From contig JBOGXF010000181.1 in assembly GCA_050694275.1 (NCBI GenBank), positions 1-11,645 on the forward strand: a stretch of DNA of 11,645 bases, read 5' to 3'. The notes beneath the pieces were generated by a model, which worked only from the letters and a program-made list of their open reading frames with translations, was not told the origin of the DNA and ran no database searches. Source of the stretch: JBOGXF01 sp050694275. GTDB lineage: Bacteria; Actinomycetota; CADDZG01; WHSQ01. Below, in pieces: positions 1-7,039 of this stretch. The number at the start of each line of letters is the position of its first letter. Within the stretch, counting starts at the first letter, position 1. The translations under genes and the position numbers were made by a program.

Positions 1-839
1 GTCGCGATCAGCGCGCCGACGAGCGTTCCGGCCCCCATAACCGAAGACAGGATCCCGTAGGTCCCGGCGTCGCCGTCGAAGACCGACTCCGCCATGAGGG
101 GCAAGAAGATGCGGAAGTTGAACGCGAGAGTTCCGACGACCGCCATCAACAGAAGCGACGAGCGCAGCACCGGTTTGGCCCAGACGTATCGCAGCCCGTC
201 GAGGAGCTGCCCCTTCGTGCGGGTGACCGGTTCGCTTCGCATCAACGCGCTCGGGTCCATCGCTCGCAGCCCCGAGATCACCGCGACGTAGGAGAACCCG
301 TTCAGCATGAATGCCCAGCCGATTCCCACGGTCGAGATCAGCGCGGCCGATACCGCGGGGCCGACGATGCGAGCGGTCGTGAAGACCGTGCTGTTGAGCC
401 CCACCGCGTTGGCGAGCTCGGTCTTCCCGACCATCTCGGTAAGGAAGCTCTGCCGCGTGGGCACGTCGACGACGAGGACACATCCCATCAGAACGGCGAG
501 CGCATAGACCATCCACAGCTCCACGACCCCGGCAACGGTGAGCGTTCCCAGAGCGATGGCGATCAGGCCGCCGGCGCCCTGCGTCGCCATCAGCAGCCGG
601 CGCTTGTCAAAGCGGTCGGCGATGACCCCTCCCCATGCCCCCCCGATGAGCACGGGAAGGAACTGGAGCGCGCTTACGACCCCGAGCGCGACGCCGCTCC
701 CGGTGAGCTGTAGCACCAGCCACATCTGGGCGGTGATCTGCGCCCAGGTGCCGATCATCGAGATGATCTGGGCAAAGAAATAGATGCGGTAGTTGCGGAC
801 ACGGAGCGAACGGAACATGGTCTTGAGCGCTCGGTTCAT
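1..839 (-). CDS. MFS exporter (EntS/MFS_3-like), C-terminus cut by window edge
   Basis: Inner-membrane drug or metabolite exporter of the major facilitator superfamily, probably proton-driven. The open frame reads from ATG at 839-837 to the window edge without a stop, giving the first 279 residues of a protein that in this family is usually around 400-450. Visible: a first hydrophobic helix near residues 18-45, the loop 2-3 motif A (GGVIADRFDKRR, about 70-81), the family-typical VDVPTRQSF stretch (124-132), and NAVGLNSTVFTTARIVGP (144-161), which is characteristic of the EntS/MFS_3 branch. The start is supported by a Shine-Dalgarno GGAGG (minus strand, 851-847) seven bases upstream and by an ATGA overlap with the stop of the MarR gene, so the two are co-transcribed and translationally coupled. 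MarR-exporter pairing implies induction by the exported compound; the substrate cannot be read from the sequence. Only the C-terminal part lies outside the window. Confidence 0.9.
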   Translation of the reverse strand, partial: MNRALKTMFRSLRVRNYRIYFFAQIISMIGTWAQITAQMWLVLQLTGSGVALGVVSALQFLPVLIGGAWGGVIADRFDKRRLLMATQGAGGLIAIALGTLTVAGVVELWMVYALAVLMGCVLVVDVPTRQSFLTEMVGKTELANAVGLNSTVFTTARIVGPAVSAALISTVGIGWAFMLNGFSYVAVISGLRAMDPSALMRSEPVTRTKGQLLDGLRYVWAKPVLRSSLLLMAVVGTLAFNFRIFLPLMAESVFDGDAGTYGILSSVMGAGTLVGALIA

Positions 840-1285
840 TCCTCTTCCTCCAGCAACCTCTCGAGCGCGTCCACCGCCGCCGCGAGCGCGTCGACGTCGC
901 GTGCGCCGAGCTTGCTCAGCCGTCTGGTGAGGTATGCGTCCTTGCGAGTGCGGGCGCGCTGGATGAACTGCTTGCCTTCCGGGGTGAGGCTGACGTGGGA
1001 GACGCGCCGGTCCTCCGAGTCGGCGTCGCGGCGTACGAGCCCCGCTTCTTCCAGACGGGCAATGATCTTGGTCAGGGTGGGAGGCTGGACGCGCTCGAGC
1101 TCGGCCAGCTCCTTGAGCGACACCGACCCGAGGTAATCGATGCTCGCCAGCGCCGACAGCATCGAAGGGGTCACGCCCGGTTCGGCCTGCTGCCGGAGCC
1201 GTCGAGCGAGGCGCATGACCGCCAGCCGCAGCCGGGTCACGAGCTCCTGGTCGGTTCGTCCGTGGGACGTCTTGTAAGCCATCAC
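836..1285 (-). CDS. MarR-family winged-helix transcriptional regulator
   Basis: DNA-binding dimer that probably represses its own operon and the MFS exporter next to it. The 149-residue length is usual for MarR proteins. Visible: an N-terminal dimerisation helix (about 10-34), the helix-turn-helix (SLKELAELERVQPPTLTKII, 56-75), the wing with the family signature DSEDRRVSHVSLTPEGK (89-105), and a C-terminal dimerisation helix rich in Ala/Leu/Glu (about 127-149). The start is GTG at 1285-1283; the next codon is ATG (1282-1280), so either could initiate. I prefer GTG because a TAnnnT box ends six bases before it, with no room for a Shine-Dalgarno, which points to a leaderless mRNA. The stop overlaps the MFS start by four bases. 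Ligand unknown: MarR proteins often sense phenolics, antibiotics or oxidants. Confidence 0.93.
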   Translation of the reverse strand: MMAYKTSHGRTDQELVTRLRLAVMRLARRLRQQAEPGVTPSMLSALASIDYLGSVSLKELAELERVQPPTLTKIIARLEEAGLVRRDADSEDRRVSHVSLTPEGKQFIQRARTRKDAYLTRRLSKLGARDVDALAAAVDALERLLEEEE

Positions 1286-1306
1286 TTAGCCAAACTAATT
1301 AGCCAA
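1286..1306. promoter_or_regulatory. Probable MarR operator: TTAGCCAA direct repeat with inner palindromes
   Basis: TTAGCCAA occurs at 1286-1293 and again at 1299-1306, a 13-base spacing. Within it TTAG (1286-1289) and CTAA (1295-1298) form an inverted repeat with a five-base spacer, and CTAATTAG (1295-1302) is a perfect palindrome. The block abuts the GTG start of the MarR gene and covers the presumed -10 box, so a bound regulator would block transcription. MarR proteins bind short AT-rich inverted repeats, so autoregulation is the simplest reading. Binding itself is inferred. Confidence 0.65.
1292..1297 (-). promoter_or_regulatory. Putative -10 box (TAGTTT) for a leaderless MarR mRNA
   Basis: On the minus strand TAGTTT matches the TAnnnT -10 pattern and is followed by exactly six bases (GGCTAA) and then the GTG start at 1285. 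No good -35 box is seen at 16-18 bases. The same box-plus-six-bases geometry recurs ahead of the genes at 4916 and 9011. Confidence 0.4.
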
Positions 1307-1332
1307 GCGAAATATTCCTTTCCACCCCCAGA

Positions 1333-1354
1333 AATCGCGCTCTCTGGCGCGATT
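1333..1354 (-). terminator. Probable intrinsic terminator of the minus-strand glycosyltransferase operon
   Basis: AATCGCGC (1333-1340) and GCGCGATT (1347-1354) form a perfect 8-bp stem with a six-base loop. On the minus strand the hairpin lies 17 bases past the stop codon of the last glycosyltransferase (1372) and is followed by a short T-containing run (TTTCT). The T-tract is weak, but position and stem strength fit a terminator separating this operon from the MarR promoter downstream. Confidence 0.5.
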
Positions 1355-1371
1355 CCCGCGTGATAACGCAG

Positions 1372-2619
1372 CTATCGCGACGGAGAGCGCGGATCGCGCG
1401 CCTCGGCGAGCTCGGTGAAGAGTTCTTCGTACGCGGCGGCGACCGCCTGGGGCGAGGCCCAGCTCTCGACCCAACTCCGCCCGGACCGGCCCATCCGCCG
1501 GGCCCCCTCTGGTGCCTCGGCGAGCGCTCGCACGGCCTTGGTGAACGCCTCAGGATCTTCGGGGGGAACTGCGATCCCGGCCCCCGCGGCCTCGACGACC
1601 CGGGCGACCTCGCTGCCACCGTCGACGCTGGCGATGATCGGCCGGGCCGCGGCGAGGATCGAATAGGTCTTCGAGGGGACGCTCGACCGCGCGAGCCCCC
1701 GTCGCAGCGGAACGACGTGCACGTCGGCGGCCGACAGGACCTCCGGGAGCCGGGCGGGCGGTTGCATATCGGCGAAGCGAACGTTTGGTAGCGAGGCCGC
1801 CCTGACCTCGAGCTCGGCGCGCCTGGCTCCCTGCCCGTTGATGACGAAGACGATGTCCTTGTCGTGAGCGAGCGCGGTGGCGGCCTCGATCATGAGGTCG
1901 AGCGACTGGGACAGACCGACGTTGCCCGCATACATGACGACGAATTCGTCGTTCAGGCCCAGCTCGCGCCGGTAGGCATTCGAGCGCGGTGCGGGCCTGA
2001 TCCACTGCGTGTCCACGAAATTCGGCACGACCCTGATCTTGGAAGGATCGGAGATGCGCCGCGCGATGTTCTCCTTCAGGTCCTCGGAGAGGACGGTGAT
2101 GAGGTCGGCTCTCCTATAGCAGAAGCGTTCGAGCCGCGATGCTCCGGCGATGAGTAGGCGGTTGTTGAGCATCCCGAGTTCGACCGCCACGTCCGGATAG
2201 ACGTCCTGGATGTTGAAGACGAACGCTCCTCGGCGGGCGCGCGCGATTTTCCATCCTGCCAGCCCGAGGGTGAGTGGCGGCGACAGCGCGAGGACGCCGT
2301 CGACCGGACCCCCCCGGGATCCGGCGAAGGCGGCCAGAATGCTGAAACCGGCGAACGCGGCCGCCCGCCGCGCGATGTTGCGCTTGTCGACGGTCGGAAA
2401 CGGATGGACGCGCGCGATACGTCCCCACGGCATGTCCTCGTAGCGGATGAGGCGACCCTCGAAGCCGGGCTCGATCTTGTGCTCTCGATACCACGGGAGC
2501 GAGGTGACGACATCGATTCGATGGTTTCGATCGGCGAGCTCCTCGGTGATACGGGTGACGACGTCGCCCGTTGGCGCGACGTCGGGAGCAAAGTGCGGTG
2601 TGACGACGACGAGATTCAC
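1372..2619 (-). CDS. GT4-family glycosyltransferase, WbuB/WcaI-like, third gene of operon
   Basis: Cytoplasmic or membrane-associated transferase (415 residues) that would add a sugar from a nucleotide donor to a growing glycan. The N-terminal Rossmann half begins MNLVVVTPHFAPDVAPTG, with the early PTG glycine loop; the middle has FNIQDVYPDVAVELG (135-149), typical of WbuB-like enzymes; the C-terminal half has VVMYAGNVGLSQSLD (227-241) and SSVPSKTYSILAAARPIIAS (312-331), the donor-binding region of this branch. The usual GT4 E-x7-E motif is not seen at the donor site; PSKTYSILAAARP stands in its place. The frame stays open upstream to 3051, but GTG at 2619-2617 is chosen because it gives the natural Rossmann start and makes a GTGA overlap with the preceding glycosyltransferase. 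A WbuB-like enzyme would use a UDP-N-acetylated deoxysugar, but donor specificity cannot be read here. Confidence 0.88.
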   Translation of the reverse strand: MNLVVVTPHFAPDVAPTGDVVTRITEELADRNHRIDVVTSLPWYREHKIEPGFEGRLIRYEDMPWGRIARVHPFPTVDKRNIARRAAAFAGFSILAAFAGSRGGPVDGVLALSPPLTLGLAGWKIARARRGAFVFNIQDVYPDVAVELGMLNNRLLIAGASRLERFCYRRADLITVLSEDLKENIARRISDPSKIRVVPNFVDTQWIRPAPRSNAYRRELGLNDEFVVMYAGNVGLSQSLDLMIEAATALAHDKDIVFVINGQGARRAELEVRAASLPNVRFADMQPPARLPEVLSAADVHVVPLRRGLARSSVPSKTYSILAAARPIIASVDGGSEVARVVEAAGAGIAVPPEDPEAFTKAVRALAEAPEGARRMGRSGRSWVESWASPQAVAAAYEELFTELAEARDPRSPSR

Positions 2620-3773
2620 AGCGTCGTTTCCAGCGCGTGGCGGTACGCGTCTTCGAGGATGTCCGCCGACTTGCTCCACGTGAAGCCGCGCGCTCGTTCG
2701 AGGCCGGCCTTCGCCAGGCCGGCGCGCAGCTCGTCGTCTTCGAGAAGCTGAATCATCGTCTGCGCCCACTGCTCGGCGTTGTCGGGCGACGCCAGGCATC
2801 CGGCATCGCCTACGACCTCGGGCAGGGCGGTTGCATCGGAGGCGATGACCGGGCAGGACCAGCTCATCGCCTCGAGGATCGGCGCGCCGAATCCCTCGAA
2901 GTGCGAGGGAAAGACGAGGGCGGTCGCCTGCTCGTAAAGGGCATCCAGGTCGCGCGACGGGACGTAACCGAGCCGTTTGACGTGCTCCTGGATCCCGAGG
3001 CTCCGGATCTCTTCGTTGAGCCGTACCTCGATCGACTTGGCAGTGCCCCACTCGCTCGAGCCCTTCGCGCCGGTGAGCACCAGGCTCACGTCGGGGTGGA
3101 CCTCGATCACGCGTGCGAACGCCTCGGCAAGCATGAGGTGGTTCTTGTGAGGGAAGGTCGACGCGGGATACAGAAAGAAGCGTTCGGTGATGCCGTACCG
3201 GTCTCGGATGTCTGTGCTTGGCGGCTCCGACCCATCGCGCGGCGAGATGCCGTGGGGGACTACCACCACGATCGTGGGATCGATGTTCAACCGCTCGATC
3301 ACGGTGCGGCGCGTGAACTCACTCGGAACGAGGATCGCCCGCGCCGTCTCGGCGGAGCGGGGCATCATCGTTTTGAGGTATTCGAGCTTGGGGCGCGTGA
3401 AGTACTCGGGGTAGAAGAGGTACTGGAGGTCGTGGATCGTGAGGATCGGCCGCCCGTAGCGCATCAGCGGGACCACTCCACCCGCGTAGTGCACCACGTC
3501 GATCTTCATCCGCTTGCATTGCAGGACCATCCACGCGTGCTCGCCGGCGAGCACTCGCGCCGGCTTTGACTTCCCTCGCATCGGTGCGTAGACGGTCCGG
3601 AAAGTGCGAGCGAGCTCGGGATGAGCGCCGGCGAATTGGGGCAGGGCGAAGAGGGTGTATTCGAGCTCCGAGCTTCTCTCGGCAAGGCCGTGCAACAAAC
3701 GCGCGGTGTAGGTCTCCGAGCCGCCGACGACTCCGGGGACCATCCACAGCAGATTGATGCCGACCTTCTTCAT
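2616..3773 (-). CDS. GT4-family glycosyltransferase, second gene of operon
   Basis: Retaining GT-B fold transferase of 385 residues, a normal length for GT4. The acceptor half starts MKKVGINLLWMVPGVVGGSETYTARLL with the glycine-rich loop, then IDVVHYAG (91-98) and LTIHDLQYLFYPEYF (111-125). The donor half has LYPASTFPHKNH (201-212), whose lysine normally contacts donor phosphates, and the E-x7-E motif (E293 and E301 in HFEGFGAPILEAM). The resemblance is to mannosyl/rhamnosyltransferases of polysaccharide loci; the actual sugar is unknown. ATG at 3773-3771 is preferred to upstream in-frame codons because it overlaps the preceding stop as ATGA and has GGAGGT (3782-3777) three bases ahead. Its own stop overlaps the next gene as GTGA, so all three minus-strand transferases form one coupled unit. 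Confidence 0.92.
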   Translation of the reverse strand: MKKVGINLLWMVPGVVGGSETYTARLLHGLAERSSELEYTLFALPQFAGAHPELARTFRTVYAPMRGKSKPARVLAGEHAWMVLQCKRMKIDVVHYAGGVVPLMRYGRPILTIHDLQYLFYPEYFTRPKLEYLKTMMPRSAETARAILVPSEFTRRTVIERLNIDPTIVVVVPHGISPRDGSEPPSTDIRDRYGITERFFLYPASTFPHKNHLMLAEAFARVIEVHPDVSLVLTGAKGSSEWGTAKSIEVRLNEEIRSLGIQEHVKRLGYVPSRDLDALYEQATALVFPSHFEGFGAPILEAMSWSCPVIASDATALPEVVGDAGCLASPDNAEQWAQTMIQLLEDDELRAGLAKAGLERARGFTWSKSADILEDAYRHALETTL

Positions 3774-4867
3774 GCAACCTCCGCATAGGCGCGACCCACC
3801 AGCTCGGCCGTGCGCGTCCACGGATACTGTGCGACGCGTTCGGTGCCCGCGTCCACTACCCGCTCACGGAACCCGGCGTCGTCGAGCAAGCGACTTATGC
3901 CGTCCGCGATCGCCACAGAATCGTAAGGGTCGACGAGTACCCCCGCGTCGCGAGCGAGCTCCTCGGTCGAGGTGCCGCGCGACGTCACCACGGGAGTGCG
4001 TTGCGCCATTGCCTCGAGCACCGGGAGGCCGAAGCCCTCGAGAAGGCTCGGGAAGCAGAACACCTCGGCCCCCGAATAAAGGGGCGCGAGGTCATCGCGC
4101 GGAACGAAGCCCAAGGGTCTGATCGTTTCTCGTCGAGTCGGCAGCAGCTTGCCGAGTGTCTCGTTCCATCCCTCCGGGCCGACGAGGACGAGATCGATGT
4201 CCGCATCGAGGCGGTCGAAGGCCTCGATAAGGCGGCGAAGGTTCTTTCTCGGCTCGATCGTGCCGACCCACAGGACGTAGGGACGCGCGAGCCGGTACCG
4301 TCCCCGCACGCGTTCCACGTCCTCGCGCGAGGCCGGTCGCGCAGCGACTCCCATGGGCACGAGCCGCAACCTGGCGGGCTCGAACCCCGCTGCCGCGCAT
4401 CCGTCGAGCGTCGCGCGCGAGGGGCAGAGCACGAGGTCGGCGTCCTGTTGAGCCCGCCGCAGCCCACCGTGAAAGAACCGCAGGCCTCGTGGCGTGAAGT
4501 GTTCGGGCTGATCGAGCCACAAGAGGTCGTGGATCGTCACGACGAGGGGGGCCGAGCGAGGTGGGACCGCGATCGACGTCGCGTGGATCACGTCGACGGG
4601 ACCGGTGGCGATCCCGACTGGTGGAAGGCGCAACCGGTGCCACGCTTCGTACAGCGCGGTCCGGGGGAGTGGGAGGTGCTTCACCGGGATGGGCGGGACG
4701 AAGGGGAGCGGCGGGTCCCTGCGATGCCACGCCGCGACGCCGACGAGATCGGCCGTCTTCCGCTCGACGAGCGCCCGCGCGGTCTCGATCGCGGTCACCG
4801 CGGTGCCCCCCGGCACGCGATGCCAGCACTGCTCGATGGTGTACGCGACTCGTGGGGTCTCGGCCAC
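3770..4867 (-). CDS. GT4-family glycosyltransferase, first gene of operon
   Basis: GT-B transferase of about 365 residues. Acceptor half: YTIEQCWHRVPGGTAVTAIE (9-28) with the PGGT glycine loop, VDVIHATSIAVPP (91-103) and VVTIHDLLWLDQPEHFTPR (109-127). Donor half: VLWVGTIEPRKNLRRLIEAF (198-217) with the conserved Arg-Lys pair, then E277 and E285 of LEGFGLPVLEAM, a standard E-x7-E. It resembles the fourth transferase at 5875-6939 in layout (VIHAT, VHDL, GTIxPRKNL, EGFGLP), so the two may be related paralogues. The start is uncertain: GTG 4867-4865 gives a compact N-terminus and is chosen, while GTG 4900-4898 would add eleven residues of low-complexity character. No strong Shine-Dalgarno decides between them. 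The gene diverges from the fucose-synthase-like gene at 4916. Confidence 0.9.
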   Translation of the reverse strand: MAETPRVAYTIEQCWHRVPGGTAVTAIETARALVERKTADLVGVAAWHRRDPPLPFVPPIPVKHLPLPRTALYEAWHRLRLPPVGIATGPVDVIHATSIAVPPRSAPLVVTIHDLLWLDQPEHFTPRGLRFFHGGLRRAQQDADLVLCPSRATLDGCAAAGFEPARLRLVPMGVAARPASREDVERVRGRYRLARPYVLWVGTIEPRKNLRRLIEAFDRLDADIDLVLVGPEGWNETLGKLLPTRRETIRPLGFVPRDDLAPLYSGAEVFCFPSLLEGFGLPVLEAMAQRTPVVTSRGTSTEELARDAGVLVDPYDSVAIADGISRLLDDAGFRERVVDAGTERVAQYPWTRTAELVGRAYAEVA

Positions 4868-4903
4868 GGCCCGGATTGTCCCACGCGCCGCTGACTTCAC
4901 CCA

Positions 4904-4909
4904 TACGAT
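4904..4909 (+). promoter_or_regulatory. Putative -10 box (TACGAT) of a leaderless transcript
   Basis: TACGAT fits TAnnnT and is followed by six bases (TGATCC) and then the ATG at 4916, so the transcript could begin on the start codon itself. No Shine-Dalgarno lies before this ATG. A -35 element is not evident at 16-18 bases. The box lies in the short gap between the two divergent polysaccharide operons, so both are probably controlled from here. Confidence 0.5.
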
Positions 4910-4915
4910 TGATCC

Positions 4916-5878
4916 ATGACCAACTTCTGGTCGAACCAGCGTGTGCTCGTGACCGGGGGCTCGGGGTTTCTCGGATCGGTCGTGCGCCGCAAGCTGGATG
5001 AGCGCGGCGCCGGCGACATCTTTGTCGCGCGGCGGCGCGATTACGACCTCACCCGGCCCGACGACGTCGAGAAGATGCTCGCCGACGCGGCCCCGGATAT
5101 GGTGCTCCACCTGGCGGCGCGCGTCGGCGGCATCGGGGCAAACATGGAGCACCCGGCCGAGCTCTATCTCGCCAATCTCTTGATGGGCACCTATCTGATC
5201 GAGGAGTCACGCCGGCGAGAGGTTCCGAAGACCGTGTTGCTCGGGACCATCTGCTCGTATCCGAAGTTCACCGAGGTCCCCTTCAAGGAGACGTCGCTGT
5301 GGGACGGCTACCCCGAAGAGACCAACGCGCCCTACGGCGTCGCCAAGAAGGCTCTGCTCGTCCATGCTCAGGCCAACCGGGCCCAGTACGGGCAGAACGT
5401 CATTTATCTGTTGCCGACCAACCTCTATGGGCCGGGCGACAAGTTCAATCCGTCCGTGTCCCACGTCATCCCGGCTCTCATCAAGAAGTGCGTCGAGGCG
5501 CGCGAGCGCAACGAGCCCTACGTCGAGGTCTGGGGCAGCGGCACAGCGACCCGCGAGTTTCTGTACGTCGACGACGCCGCCGAGGGCATCGTGCTCGCGG
5601 CCGAGCGCTACGACGATTCGGAGCCCGTCAACCTCGGCTCCGGCGAGGAGATCGCGATCAAGGACCTGGCCGAGATGATCGCTCGCCTCACCGGATTCGA
5701 GGGCGAGCTCAGGTGGGACTCCACCAAACCCGATGGGCAGCCGCGCCGGCGCATCGATGCGTCTCGGGCGCAGAGGGCGTTCGGCTTCGCCGCGCCGACG
5801 CCGCTCGAGGACGGGCTGCGGGCGACGATCGACTGGTACGTCCGGCACCGGGTCGAGGCCGAGGCCGCCACCCTTTGA
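4916..5878 (+). CDS. fcl: GDP-L-fucose synthase-like NAD(P)-dependent epimerase/reductase
   Basis: Extended SDR enzyme of 320 residues, the usual size. The family performs the NADPH-dependent 3,5-epimerisation and 4-reduction of GDP-4-keto-6-deoxymannose to GDP-L-fucose in the cytoplasm. Visible: nucleotide-binding GGSGFLG (14-20), HLAARVGGIGANMEHPAELY (65-84), typical of this family, the substrate-region motif GTICSYPKF (110-118) with the conserved cysteine (C113), the catalytic Y140-x3-K144 in APYGVAKK, H183 in SHVIPAL matching the family's catalytic histidine, and TREFLYVDD (212-220). The usual catalytic serine is replaced by threonine (T111), an allowed SDR variant. The partner GDP-mannose 4,6-dehydratase is not in the window. 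A different GDP-deoxyhexose, or a related heptose product, remains possible. Initiated by ATG 4916 with no Shine-Dalgarno; its TGA overlaps the next gene's TTG. Confidence 0.9.
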   Translation: MTNFWSNQRVLVTGGSGFLGSVVRRKLDERGAGDIFVARRRDYDLTRPDDVEKMLADAAPDMVLHLAARVGGIGANMEHPAELYLANLLMGTYLIEESRRREVPKTVLLGTICSYPKFTEVPFKETSLWDGYPEETNAPYGVAKKALLVHAQANRAQYGQNVIYLLPTNLYGPGDKFNPSVSHVIPALIKKCVEARERNEPYVEVWGSGTATREFLYVDDAAEGIVLAAERYDDSEPVNLGSGEEIAIKDLAEMIARLTGFEGELRWDSTKPDGQPRRRIDASRAQRAFGFAAPTPLEDGLRATIDWYVRHRVEAEAATL

Positions 5879-6939
5879 GGGTCGCGCTCGACGCCGGCCC
5901 GCTGCTCGATCCCCCCACCGGAGTGGGCCGCTACGTGCGCGAGCTCGCCGGAGCGCTGGACGCCCTGGGCATCGAGGTCGAGCGTTATGCGGTGGCGTTC
6001 GGGGGGGCGCGCCCACCCGGAGTCCGTCGCTGGCGCGCGCCGGCGCGCCTTACGCAGTGGTCGTGGCGCCGCCTAGGCGTGCCCACCATCGAACGGCTCG
6101 TCGGGAGGGTCGACGTCGTGCATGCGACGAACTTCGTCCTTCCCGCGCTCGCACAGACGCCGGGCGTGTTGACCGTGCACGACCTCTCATATCTTCAGGA
6201 CGACGCGTTCCCTACAAGCGAGCGGCTGCGCGACCTCGTGCCGTGGTCGCTCGACCGGGCCGCTCGCGTGCTCGTGCCGTCGCACGCGATCGCCGCGGAG
6301 CTCATCGATCGGTATCCGACCGCCGAGGATCGGGTTGACGTCATCCACGAAGGTGTCTCGCCGATCTTCTTCGGCGCGACGCCGCTGTCGCAAACCGTTC
6401 TCGGGAAGATGGGCATCCCCGGCCCGTTCGTGGTCGCGGCCGGAACGATCGCGCCGCGAAAGAACCTGCCCCGCCTGCTCGACGCGTGGCGCCAAGCGCG
6501 CGGCCCCCTTCGGGACTGGCGCCTGGTCCTCGCCGGCCCCAAAGGATGGGGCCCGGAGCTTGATCAGACGGAAGGCGTCATGCCGATCGGATGGGTGGGC
6601 GACGAGACTCTGCCGGGGTTGCTTGCGGCGGCGGACGTCTTCTGTTACCCGTCGTTGTACGAGGGGTTCGGCCTGCCGCCGCTCGAGGCGATGGCTGCGG
6701 GAACGGCCACGCTCGCGGGACGGTACTCGGCTGCAGAGGAGGTGCTGGCGGACGCGGCGATGCTCGTGGATCCGACCGACGGCGACGCGATCGCCGAGGC
6801 CCTGGTGACGCTGGCGACCGACGAGGACCTGCGTGCCCGCCTGGGGAGGGCGGGGCGGGCGCATGCGGCTCGGTACACGTGGGAAAACACGGGGGCCGCT
6901 ACCCTCAAGTCGTATCGATCGGTGACGACAGATAGGTAG
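5875..6939 (+). CDS. GT4-family glycosyltransferase with TTG start
   Basis: GT-B transferase of 354 residues. It begins MRVALDAGPLLDPPTGVGRY with the glycine loop (TGVGRY, 15-20), then DVVHATNFVLPA (80-91), LTVHDLSYL (99-107), VVAAGTIAPRKNLPRLLDAW (186-205) with the Arg-Lys donor-phosphate pair, and E263/E271 of YEGFGLPPLEAM as the E-x7-E motif. This resembles mannosyltransferases of capsule, O-antigen and exopolysaccharide loci; the donor is not determined. The frame is open far upstream (to about 5299), but that part lies over the preceding gene in another frame. TTG 5875-5877 is the best start: it gives the canonical N-terminus and makes a TTGA overlap with the previous stop, like the other coupled junctions in this window. 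No ATG or GTG start fits as well, and automatic callers may place this start wrongly. Confidence 0.9.
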   Translation: MRVALDAGPLLDPPTGVGRYVRELAGALDALGIEVERYAVAFGGARPPGVRRWRAPARLTQWSWRRLGVPTIERLVGRVDVVHATNFVLPALAQTPGVLTVHDLSYLQDDAFPTSERLRDLVPWSLDRAARVLVPSHAIAAELIDRYPTAEDRVDVIHEGVSPIFFGATPLSQTVLGKMGIPGPFVVAAGTIAPRKNLPRLLDAWRQARGPLRDWRLVLAGPKGWGPELDQTEGVMPIGWVGDETLPGLLAAADVFCYPSLYEGFGLPPLEAMAAGTATLAGRYSAAEEVLADAAMLVDPTDGDAIAEALVTLATDEDLRARLGRAGRAHAARYTWENTGAATLKSYRSVTTDR

Positions 6940-6977
6940 AGACTACGTATGGCCCGATATGTCCGAGTGCAAAGGTT

Positions 6978-7001
6978 CCGACGCCGCGCCAGCCGCGTCG
7001 G
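6978..7001. repeat. Inverted repeat (7-bp stem, 10-base loop) between operons
   Basis: CCGACGC (6978-6984) and GCGTCGG (6995-7001) are a perfect inverted repeat in the 100-base gap between the fourth glycosyltransferase and the SpoIID-like gene. It could be a weak terminator for the upstream genes or a stem in the leader of the downstream one. A T-tract after it is poor, so a strong intrinsic terminator is unlikely. An in-frame ATG at 6959 precedes it, but the sequence there does not look coding. Confidence 0.35.
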
Positions 7002-7039
7002 TGGGCTTTGTGCTCGTAGGTCTGGGAGAACATAGGAAC

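Noticed and set aside
94..783. Three short plus-strand open frames near the left edge
   Set aside because: All lie opposite the partial MFS gene, which has clear transporter motifs in the minus-strand frame.
1286..1306. Repeated TTAGCCAA as the start of a CRISPR or larger tandem array
   Set aside because: Only two copies occur, with no spacer structure; position against a MarR gene explains it as an operator.
2637..3569. 310-codon plus-strand open frame opposite the second glycosyltransferase
   Set aside because: It lies antisense to a gene with intact GT4 motifs; its composition (Arg, Asp, Val, His rich, no fold signals) is typical of a shadow frame.
4001..4894. 297-codon plus-strand open frame opposite the first glycosyltransferase
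   Set aside because: Shadow of a well-supported GT4 gene; no motif, no ribosome binding site and no start context of its own.
6959..7039. In-frame ATG 27 codons upstream of the SpoIID-like start
   Set aside because: Using it would bury the signal peptide behind a Gly/Ala-rich stretch; ATG 7040 begins a textbook signal sequence and has a GGGAG upstream.
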